A stretch of DNA of 64,000 nucleotides, from assembly GCA_009192285.1 (NCBI GenBank), contig CM018605.1, positions 768,767 to 832,766 on the forward strand, read 5' to 3'. A model generated the notes under the pieces. It did not search any database and was not told the DNA's origin. It worked only from the letters and a program-made list of their open reading frames with translations. Shown piece after piece: positions 37,137 to 47,012 of the stretch (position 1 is its first letter; every line of letters begins with the position of its first letter). Origin of the DNA: Morchella semilibera (Eukaryota; Ascomycota; Pezizomycetes; Pezizales; Morchellaceae). Position numbers and translations under genes: made by a program.

Positions 37137-40100
37137 CTATAACATTGGCCTTGACCCAGGGGATCCCGTCGGGTGCTGTCCAATACTACTAAACAGGGCA
37201 GCTGGCGAAAGCCTTGACTGCATCTGCATTGATTGTTCCACTGGCGAAGCCCTCGTGGGGGCGGGCGAGTATCCTTCTCGTCGTCGTCTAAGGTAAGATG
37301 ACAGAACACCCAAAACAACTATCAAGAACACAAGTCCTAGCGCAATCGCTAATGATATCAGGATTACAAATCCCCTTGCAAGTTTTCCACCTATACAAAA
37401 ATAGATTGTTAGGTTGGCACAACACAAAAGGACAGCAAGCTGCAGGTAGCACTCACGGCCAGAAAGGAAGTTTTGTTCATTCTCTGTAAATAGCGATGTC
37501 ACGGAACCTCGTTCACCACTTGACTTGGAGGCCAAAAGGAATGGTGTCCAGTCGCTACCATTATATAAGGCGGCAGAGGCATTTCCAAAAGAGGGAATAT
37601 CCAATGATCCCATGACGAGAAGAGACTGGCCCGACCTTAAAGAGTCGGTGGTGGCATGGGATGTCTGGAGATCAAGGACTTGAACATTCCTAACTATTGA
37701 ACCGCTGCCCAATCCACCTACAACCAATATTAGCATAATACACGTTCACTACGAACAAGGCAGCCTCAACATACCCACGGTGACAAACTTGTTATCGTTG
37801 TTGTTTCCATATTTCATCAGGTACGTAGACCCATTAGATGTCGTAACTCCTGAGATAAAAAACGAATCCTTCGCTGACGAGTCAAACGCAATGCTTTGCA
37901 CCGGTCCGGGGATATTTGAAATATCGCCCGTAAAGGCCTCCCAGGCGCTCAACCTAGCATTATAAATCGCCAGATAGGTAGCAGTATTATTAAGCGTCAT
38001 GCCACCACCGACAAGAAGACTGTCGTTATCTAGCCAAAGTATAACATTGACTGTGCCGTTCACGTCACCTCCGATATTCGTCCACTGCTTGGCAGAATTG
38101 TCAAAAACACACAAGCTAGGACAAGGCAGGGAACCAGCGGAGTTGAAAGATCCGCCAACAAAAATCTCCTGTGTATTTGGACGCCTGCTGATTGAGTATA
38201 CTGCAACGGCATCACCTTGCAGGCCAACGGGTTGTTCAGTGGCAAGTGCATTGGTAGACATGTCCCAAACGACCACCCCCCCAATATTGGTGGAACCCAA
38301 GGTACCCTCTATCGAGCCACCAGCAAAGAGAAGGGTGTCGACTTTTGCAAGTGTCATAACGACGCTCGAGTTGCTAATTTCGGACCCGAATCCGGTCACA
38401 GAATCACTGGAGGCACCATCAATAACTGCCAAGTTATTGACCGCGCCACCAACTGTTGCCCTTGCAGTGAAATGACCCCCCAGAATCGTCAAGTTTGTAC
38501 TACCTTGGTTATAGAAAGCACCTGTAATTACACCTTGGTAATTTCTGGGCACAACTGTACGCCGTCTCATGTTGGAGGTCGGTGTTTCCTGGATTGTCAT
38601 TGGGAACGCCTGGAGCGCTATCGGATCTGTGTTCGAGATGGTAACAGCTCCATATGCCTCTAGAGTCTGAGAAGAGATAGACCCGGCATACAAGATGCCA
38701 TCGTTAGGAATTATAATAGAGGTAGATAGTACCCCCTGAATGGCAATTTTTTCTCCTTCCAACAATTCCAACCACTGGTTCTGAGAAGGAACCCAGACAG
38801 CAAAGCCGTCAACATCCAAAGCATCAGAATCCCCGCTCGATTCAATCCTACTAAAATCGCCACTTATGGCAATAGCCTCCTCGGCTCCAGAGCTGACATT
38901 CACATTGAGAACCACAATATCCATGACACGGCCATTCACACCAGCGCCTAGGGTCTTCCATTCGTCGTTAGCAGTATCATAGGCTGCAACAAATTGGATA
39001 CCATCGGTTGACTGAGTATTGGTGTTTTGGAAGTTTCCCCCAACATACAAAATGTCGCCTACAAGAAGTGTGGAAAACACGGTGCCGTTCAATCCCCCTT
39101 TGGGTGGTGTAATGGGCCCATCGGGACCAATCGAGAAAAAGTGCAAGAAACTCCCATCATCAGCACTGAAATTACCTGCAACGTAAGTGATATCGCCTTT
39201 GGTGGCCATAGTGTGGATCATGGCGCTAGGGCCCAACCCGCGTCCAGCAGAGTTGACAACAGAGCTCGAGATGTCGGACGCTGTGGGTGTTCCAGTCTGT
39301 GTCGGGTTAAACTCGTAAAGCCCATTTAGACCAGTTGTCCCTGTACTCTCTGTGCCGATGGTATCACTGCCACTACTTGTCGTGTTGTTCCATAGTTGAA
39401 ATTGAACTTTCTGGGCTACAATGTTGACGGTCGAATAAACCTGGGACGAGGCCGGAGTGAGCGTGACACGGGGTCGGAAGCCACTTTCAGAAGCGTCAAC
39501 CTTGCCACGATACACAGTATCGTATTTGTCATAGTCGTTGGTTTGGAACAAAACCACAGGGCTTTCGACAGTCCCATCTGCTGAATAGACACCAGTTACG
39601 TTGACCTGTCCACGAGTGCTACAGCTATTGTCTTGCCGGCATCCTGGGGTGAACAAAAGTACGCTGTACTCTCCAGACTGTTCAATGTGAGGTTCAAATA
39701 CCACGCTAGCTGAGGAAAGTTCAGTAGAGTCAAGATCTATCGATAAGTATTCAGAATCAACTGCGTCGTTATCAATCTTGGCCCATGAGCCTTGTACGGA
39801 GGAGCTTGATCTAGCATCAGCAGAGCTTGAAGCGCATGTCGGCTCGTTTAGATCCGTCGAAGCAAACGAGAAAATGTCTGTTTATATCCGTTAGCCGGGT
39901 TCTTAAAGCACGTGACAGAAACAAATTATCATTGACACATACCATCCTGAAATAGCTCAACCCCAGCAAGTCCTCCTCCAGCACCATAGTACTCAAAGAT
40001 ATCGATTCGAATTGAATTCATATTGACATCATTCACAAATAGGTAGTCCTGGGTAGCACCTTCACCCAATTCGCACCATGCATCACAATATTTGGTTTGG

Positions 40101-41056
40101 TTGGAGGAATCGGTGTATGTGAGATTCATAATACCACCTAGGGGGAAAGCGGTGAACCTGAATATCTTGGTCCCTCGACCTTCAAAGTCAGCGTTTCTCA
40201 ACCTCAACATTGTCGGCTTGAACTGAAATTTGAAGTTAGCTGTCCAAGACCCCAGCTGCCCATCCTTCGTCAACCATTGATTGCTCGTACCCTCCGAGCA
40301 CACAATACTTGTCGGGTCGTTATATCCTGCCAGATCTGTTGTCTGCGTCGCCGTGACATCTGTCGACACCAAATTGACCGTCTGGGCGTTCCTCACCAAC
40401 GGACTCGATGCATTCCCCAAGCTCGTAAAGCTCCCTCCAAACACCACTGTCCCATTTGACGTCGCCGTGATCGACTTCACAGGCCCATTGAACCCATCAA
40501 ATGGTAAGTCCGTCCACCCCTTCCCATCGACCCACGCGATCGCATTACTACTATTACTATCATTCGCCTTAAAATCCCCTCCTACATACACCGTGCTCTT
40601 CTCCCTATCACACAGCAGTGCGTGCACCTTCCCTACCAGCCCGCTCAGCGCTGTCACGCTCCCATCTCCCGGGCTCCATAGCGCCACACCGCTTGCCGCA
40701 ACATTCCCAAGCCTCGTAAAGTTACCTCCAACGAAAATACCCTTCACGGTACCGTCGGCGAGCTCGTGCACACACAAAGCCTGGATCTGGGCGTCCGACG
40801 AGGCGAGCGTCGTGAACACGCCGTTGGGAAGCCGCGACAGAAGGCTCTGCGAGCCATTGACGAAGGGCGAAGTCTCGGACTGGTTGCTGTACTCGACGAC
40901 GGAGATGCCGCTGAAGTCACCAGCGATGCCGACGCGGCCAAGGCCCGCGAGGTTGAGCGTGGGCTGGATTACGGAAGTTGCTGTGAGCGCGTGTGTGAAT
41001 GTTGCTGCGGTCGAAAGAAGGAGCGCCGAGGGGACTCGTAGTGAGGGTGGCCTCAT
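37137..41056 (-). CDS. rax2: Cell polarity protein Rax2 (bud-site/cortical landmark)
   Basis: Predicted 1243-aa protein in four exons on the minus strand: 41056-39943, 39877-37775, 37717-37457 and 37390-37137 (3732 nt, in frame). Rax2 is a large single-pass cell-surface protein that marks sites of polarised growth and septation with Rax1. The start MRPPSLRVPSALLLSTAATFTHA is a signal peptide. The long extracellular part contains kelch-like blades seen as repeated VGGNF/GGSF/AGGS motifs (IFVGGNFTRLGN, VYVGGDF, VVFGGSFTSLGN, LYVGGNFQNTN, IFVGGSFNSAGS) and many N-glycosylation sequons. One transmembrane helix lies near residues 1167-1190 (FVILISLAIALGLVFLIVVLGVL), followed by a basic RRRREG stop and a short cytoplasmic tail. 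Length and layout match the family (about 1200 aa). The start is supported by the signal peptide. Confidence 0.95.
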
Positions 41057-43283
41057 TTCTGGCCGGTGTTGTGCGTTGGTGGTGGTGGTGGTGGTGGTGG
41101 TGGTGGTCGTCGTCTATCCACGATGATGGTAGTAGTGGTGGTAGAAAAAAAAAGCGAGTGTGGTGGTGGTGGTGTGTAGTGTTTTGGTAGTTGTTGGGTA
41201 GGTGTCAGTGAGTGGGAGGCTGGCTGAAGAGAGGGAGGGGAGTTGGTATGTAGGTACGATACAGGGCCACGCTCGCTCTGATTGGGGGAGGCTGACGGCT
41301 GGCAAATCAGCGCTGAGACCCTCTTCTTTCTTGTCTTGTCTTGCTTTTGCTATCTGTCTGTTTCTCTTTGGGGAGCGGACAGAGTAGTACTCTGTAGTTA
41401 CGAGATGCAGGTATCTAGCGACTAACTGTAGAATAAAAAAAAAAGAAAAAAAAAAAAGAAACAGGCCCAAGAAGGGAGAAGGTTGTCAGTATGTAGGCAG
41501 CTTGCTCGTTTGCTTGTTAGATGAGGAAAAGACAGTAGTGGCAGCTTGTCTGGCTGGCCGAGCGGTAGAGTAGAGTAGTAAGTTAGACGCGACGATCGAT
41601 CTAATGGAAGGGGTTATTTCCTCAGTGCTGGTGCACTTGCTACTTGCTTCAGTGGTTGCTGGGTACGGGCTCTCTACTAGAAAAAAGAAAAGCAGAAACA
41701 ATGCCGACGCCGGGCCGCTCAGAAAAGAGCGTGTGCGGTAGGACTCGAAAAGAAAAGTGACAGGGCTGGCACAAGCAGGCAGAAAGGACACAGGAACGAA
41801 GGGAAGGAATCAAAGAATTACGATTCGAACAAAAAAACAGCCGGAACTGAAATGCAGAAACACATAAGGCAAATAGGCAGGCGCCGTCCAACTCTCCTTG
41901 TAGTAGATGGTTGGTTGATTATCCACCACTCTAGTGGGGGGCAGGCAGGCAGGCAATCTGCCAGGCACCAAATCAAAATCGCAAATATCTGGGCATCCAG
42001 CATCGGGTCGCGTTAGCGTAAATAATTCCTCCATCTCCCATCTCAAGCCCTACCTCCTCCTCCTCCTCCTCCTCCTCATGTAACTACATGTACCTACATG
42101 TACCTACATGTCGTCCCTCCCTCAGATAAGACAGCAGCTACCCCTTAAACTCCTTTTGTGCGCTGTCTCACCAGGCCGCAAGGGGCCTGAGAGCCCAACC
42201 GGGGAGTGGCCACCCACACATGCCCTGTTCCGCCCTACGTACCGCGAGCGACTAAAGGTACTCTAGAGGTACATTTTACATTACAGCAACATTCATGAAG
42301 TGAGTGGGTCCGGGATGTGCTCATTTGTACCACACTCAGTACCTACCCTCGTATATACGTAACCCAGTGATCTATACCATATATAATAGCATCCCTCATC
42401 CTTCACCCAGGATCAACCATCCAAACCGCCGACCCTAGTAGAGTATGTATGTACCTAGATTATAAACACATGTAGCGACGTCTCTCGGTACTGACCTGCA
42501 GGTTACCCACCCACGCCTTGGTGTAAGAAGGGACCAAGTTCCCCGACTACTACCGCTGCAGACCGCTATGATACGCGCAAACGACTGGGCATGGCGACAT
42601 CTGAGGGAACCTCAATGTCGGGATATCCTGGCGGCAGGCAGGGGCTTCGGTGATCCAATCTATACATACATACATGTAATGATGTACATGTATCTTCCCT
42701 GCTTACAGGCTTCCGGGCCTTTTCTACGTGTTATTCGCACAGGACAGTTACTCGCGGCAGGTAAGAGATACCCGAATATGCAAGACGTGAGATGCAATTC
42801 TTATTGGGCCAAAAGAGAAAATGCACCAACGCAGTTCAGCAGCATTTTCGGGTACTTGTTACCTGTCGCCGTATAATACTACGTTTCATACATGTATACC
42901 AACTAGAAACGGAGTGATATTCCATGATGCACCCCTAACCCGCCGCGATGCCTTGGCTCCGTCCAACCCAACCGGTCCTATAATTTTTTTTTCTTTCTTT
43001 TTTTTGGTTTTGTGGGGGAAGGAGATAAACACCCAAATAGGATGCATAAGATTTGAATTTTGCACTTGTGTTATGCTAGTGGAAAGGCAGGCGGTGGGCT
43101 AATAGTGGGCCAACGGCGGGCTAGAGGATAACAAACGTCACCCACCTCCTGTCCTCTCCTCAAACAATATAGACGTTATCAGGCGCCCTCCATCCTCCCA
43201 CCCCTCATTCTCCCCCAAAGGCAGCCGAAGTAAACCTTCCAGGTTCACGTATACACGGCCCCGATACCGGTCGCTGGACGGGA

Positions 43284-43393
43284 GTCAATAGGTACTTTGC
43301 GCAAAAGACTGCAGTCTTTTCCACTTGTATTGTTGGCGGATCTTACCGGAAAAAGACTCTGGAGTCTTTTGTGCAAAGTCTCCAATGATTGAC
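43284..43393. repeat. Inverted-repeat element, about 110 bp
   Basis: The outer arms GTCAAT/ATTGAC and the inner arms ACTTTGCGCAAAAGACT and AGTCTTTTGTGCAAAGT pair over about 37 bp. Each arm itself contains a small palindrome (GACTGCAGTC and GACTCTGGAGTC). This is a fold-back MITE remnant. Confidence 0.6.
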
Positions 43394-43417
43394 CCACCGC
43401 CTCATGTATAGTAGTAG

Positions 43418-43848
43418 GACAAAAGTTTTGGCGGTTACACCTTTTACAGCTAAAATAGCCATGTTTAGGGACCTGAATCAACCACACAACGTTGGCCAAA
43501 TGATTTGGAATTTGGACAAAAGCTCAGAGGTTATCTCAAGATTGTCATAAATGAATTCCAGAATTTAAATTTTTCTTCTGCAGTGTTGGTGATGTATTTT
43601 GTAATCTTGAGCCTGTTGCCATGCAGAAATTTGTATGGGAACACATACAAATTTTGGAAAATTTCAAACTCATTTTTAGAAGATGCTTCACAAATTCTTG
43701 ATAATTGAATTTAAAATTCTGGAACTCATTTATGATCTCGAGATAAGTTCTGAGCTTCTGCCCAAAGGTTGAATTTTTTGCCTAGCATTGAGTGGTTTGT
43801 TCAGGTCGCTAAAAATGGCTAAAAAGTGTAATCGTCAAAACTTCTGTC
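43418..43848. repeat. Long fold-back element, about 430 bp
   Basis: The two ends, GACAAAAGTTTTGGCGGTTA and the inverse of TAATCGTCAAAACTTCTGTC, begin imperfect arms of about 200 bp each. Further paired landmarks are AGGGACCTGAATCA with TGTTCAGGTCGCT, and AAATGAATTCCAGAATTTAA with TTTAAAATTCTGGAACTCAT. Almost the whole element can fold on itself. It is non-coding, probably a non-autonomous Tc1/mariner-like or fold-back transposon; that class is inference. Confidence 0.7.
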
Positions 43849-44964
43849 ACCCGAGTGTGCATATCTAACTCAGCTATCATCGTGGATAATTACATAGTCT
43901 AACAACACGGCGCCATCATACCGTATCAAAATAATTACTGCTAAGGCATAATCTAGCTAATGATACTCATGTAGCTATATGTACGAAGCGAATACCTTGA
44001 AGTCCGGAAGCAAATACCTCGAGAGGGATTAGGCCAAGGGTTAGGGTTCTGTACACCGAATACATGACTTCATGAAGTGTAGTCTAATACCAAAGACCTG
44101 CCCAATCTTAAATACGATCCATCTATGCTTGGGGCCGCAAAAATCTGATTAAACGAGTCTACTTAGATACCGAGAGTAGGGAAACTGAGAGACATATAAT
44201 ATCACTCGCTCCTGTAGATTAGTGCGAGTAGGGCCGATCGGGGACGGATGTCGAAAGTTGGGGTGAAGGGGGGGCGGAGACATACATGTATATCACTTGT
44301 TCCTGGATTAATTTTGAGGATCAGTGAATCTTGCCCAAAACGTCACCATAATCCGTTCGAAATAGAACTTCTTCTTGCACAGATAAATTAATATGGATCT
44401 CCCTGACATTAAAACCTTCTTTATTATAGATCGGCATTCACGTCCGAACTCATTTCTTACTGGATTGTTTTTTATATTGATGTGTCTAGACAAATTGCAA
44501 CAGGCACAAAACCCATACTACCTCCCGGGCCATCTATGAATTCCACATGCAGACCGCCCAGAGCAAAAGACCCCCCCCCCCCAGGCCTCTAATCCGAATC
44601 TTCCCATGACCTTCTGCCCCGATCTCTGCCTTATAAATTCTACAGCCCAAAGATACCAATTCCGAAAACAAGAAAGGAAAGGGTAAGAGGAGAAGTTGTC
44701 GTATCGAATGATATAATTACTCATAGTTTGGAGGCTGGTGTTTGTGTGGTATAGTAGGGAAAAAAGTGGAATATTAGAAAATTTGCCTCCCCCCCGGGGG
44801 GCCTTTTGACTCCACCACCACCATGCACTACATGCACTATATGCTAACAAAATCTCTAAAGGTCGCAGGAAGAATATACGTCGCACTACTATTCTCAAAA
44901 ATTTATTTCTGGTTGTATATAATTTTCTTTCGGGAAGGAGGGGGTTTTGGTTGGGGGGTCAAAA

Positions 44965-45071
44965 GTAGACTATGGGGGTATGCCGAACATGCAGGAGTAG
45001 CTGGTTGCAACGTCGAGTTTTCGGCATTCCCCCATGTTCGGCATACCCCCCCCCCCCATAAGTGAGTCTAC
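44965..45071. repeat. Hairpin MITE, about 107 bp
   Basis: The arms GTAGAC...TATGGGGGTATGCCGAACATG and its inverse (CATGTTCGGCATACCCCC...GTCTAC) pair over about 25 bp. The right arm has an expanded C run. The centre also repeats TCGGCAT. No coding capacity. Confidence 0.65.
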
Positions 45072-45146
45072 ATGTAATTCTACTAACGGTTAAATTATTT
45101 ACCATCGTTGGTATATATACTGAATTTCAGTCTTTATGTTGCACTA

Positions 45147-45227
45147 TCCCTTAAGCTGGCGAAAAATGCTAAAGTTGGTGGAGCTTTGTCATCAATTAGG
45201 GTGGCCAGCATCGCCAGACTAAGGGGA
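45147..45227. repeat. MITE, TCCCTTAAGCTGGC family, copy 1 (81 bp)
   Basis: The ends TCCCTTAAGCTGGC and GCCAGACTAAGGGGA are inverted repeats flanked on both sides by TA (45145-45146 and 45228-45229), the expected target duplication of mariner/pogo-type insertion. A second copy at 51522-51668 has the same ends. Confidence 0.7.
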
Positions 45228-45694
45228 TACTTCATTAGTAGATTAGTGCCAACACTTATGAATATTTCCTACCGGTGGGCTATAGGGCTTATATCGGGAA
45301 TTATATAGCCTCTTTCGGCCAAAAGGTCCGTGATTTTGCCCATTTAAAGGTATAAATGTCAGTATTATTTTCACCACCGGTGGTAAAATAATTTACTTTT
45401 GACACATTTGCCGCACATACAGGCACGTTATTCAACTGGAAATGCTACTAGGACGGTATACAGCCCAGCTGGGAACAGTTCAACTAAGAACGGCTCAACT
45501 AGAAAAGATTTCAATTCGAAATAATTGAACTGACAGCGGCCCAGCTGGAGCATGAAAGTGTTCAGCTAAGAATGGTTCAATCGGAATCAACCAGAAGTGG
45601 TTTAGGTGGAGTACTGTTCCCTGCAGTTGGGGAGGATTCGGGGTGGCGGTAGCACCCTGCTGTTATCTCTACATGTAGTTTAATAGCTTGACAG

Positions 45695-46806
45695 TTAGAT
45701 CGCATCGGCATCAATAGCCCTCTGTTCCTCCACAACCCTCGTCAAAGCCGCTAACGCCCTTCCCGCCATACCCTTCAATTCCCTGCTCGGGCGGTCAGCC
45801 GCCACAAGAGCCTGTAGCCTCTCAATCCACCCAGCCCAACGCTTCCTACACTCCCCATTCCCCCCCCAAATTCGCCAGGTCGGGCCAATCCTCGAGTTCC
45901 AATCCAGGAATTCATAGCTATGGGGGGCATCCTCGCGGCTTTCCTGCAGGTTGTACAGTTCTCTCCCCACGATCTCCACGATCTCTGCGGCCGTTTCTAG
46001 ATCCCCCACGGACGTGACTCCAGTCTCTGGATCCCAGCATAAACAAAGATTCAGGCGATTAGAGAGTTCCTCATGCATCCAAGCGAAACGCTTATGCTTG
46101 CTAATCAACGCTAAAAAGCGGGTTTCTCGAGGCACATAGGTGGGCTCTGGAGTAGTTTGGGCTAAATATATGCACTTCCTTCAGCAAACTTTCTGGGCCA
46201 AATGAAGGGAGACTACATGGGTTCGGAGAGGAGACAGGGGGGAGCGGTACCTAATGTCCTTTCGTGTGGCCAATGATAATGCCAACACCTGCGGCAGAAG
46301 ACTGTATCTAACCCCAGCGTCGGATGCTCCATCGTTTCCCCCCGATAGATCCACTTCTTTGTCTTTAGAAGCCTCCAGTATTCTAGGACAAAGCTCAGAA
46401 GAAGGTCTTGCTGATCATGAGTATCACAAAGCCCTGCAGATTGCATCAAAAATCCACAGAAATATTTGTGGAATTCCTCAATACCAGGGTTGTCGCCGGG
46501 ACTGTATCCAGCTGCTTGCCAGTACTCAGGCTTAGGTTCGGTCTGTATATAGAACGGCGGACATCGGCCGCTAACTATGTCGCTGATCCATGTGAAGCAG
46601 GCAATGGCTCCGGAAGAGGGCGTAATGATACCCAACCTAACGGATTGGATTGTTTCCCAGAGCACGTTTGCTTGGAATTCGGGAATGTCATCTTCATAAG
46701 TTTTGCCAAATTTAGATATAGGCCGAGGCGGAATCGCCATTTTATTTCCAGGAATATGCGGTGGTAAAAAGTATCGTACGTAGGTTGAGAATGAACGTGA
46801 GGTCAT
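45695..46806 (-). CDS. Two-exon gene of unknown function
   Basis: I do not recognise this protein. Predicted 340 aa in two exons on the minus strand: 46806-46251 and 46161-45695 (556+467 nt, in frame across a 89-nt GT-AG intron). The sequence is hydrophilic and globular-looking. It is rich in Trp, Cys and His in the middle (LGLDTVFCRRCWHYHWPHE) and has no signal peptide or membrane segment. Residues 20-60 read NKMAIPPRPISKFGKTYEDDIPEFQANVLWETIQSVRLGIITP, and an in-frame Met near residue 23 is an alternative start. The second exon ends with amphipathic helices (WAGWIERLQALVAADRPSRELKGMAGRALAALTRVVEEQ). The intact frame over two exons and the coding-like composition argue for a real gene. It lies just left of a transposon nest, so a lineage-specific or transferred gene is possible. 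Confidence 0.65.
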
Positions 46807-47012
46807 AAACAGATGCGGCTGTTTTGACTGCGCCGCGCGCCCGCTTAAGCGTTAATTACCGGGGCACTTAGACCGTTTTCCCCATCAGCGAGCACACCCC
46901 TCTGGGCGAGTCCTAATCCTGTTTAGGTTTCATGTGTCAATGATTAGTCAGAGTGAGGTCATAATCCAAACTTAGAGTGTCCTCGCTTAAAAGTTTTCTT
47001 CTTCAACAACTA
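46807..47012. other. Short spacer before the pogo insertion
   Basis: 206 bp between the unknown gene and the whole pogo element. Its right end (TTCTTCTTCAACAACTA) is likely the 5' leader of the older pogo element that was split by the younger insertion, because only GACAAA separates the insertion from the older element's ATG on the other side. Confidence 0.4.

Larger units (their letters stand above)
41057..45694. other. 4.6-kb gene-free region rich in fold-back elements
   Basis: The first kilobase is the RAX2 promoter and 5' leader. It has a GGT run at 41081-41108, A-runs (41144-41153 and 41436-41459), a GGCAGGCA run (41939-41954) and a CCT run (42050-42077). TACATGTA is dense at 42080-42110 and 42670-42690. 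CGAGTGATA-type motifs occur at 42911-42927 and 44192-44208 in inverted orientation. Inverted-repeat elements at 43284, 43418, 44965 and 45147 are listed separately. No gene is supported. Confidence 0.55.

Noticed and set aside
40281-41126. 281-codon plus-strand frame opposite RAX2 exon 1
   Set aside because: Antisense to a firmly identified signal-peptide and kelch-blade region; a shadow frame caused by codon bias.
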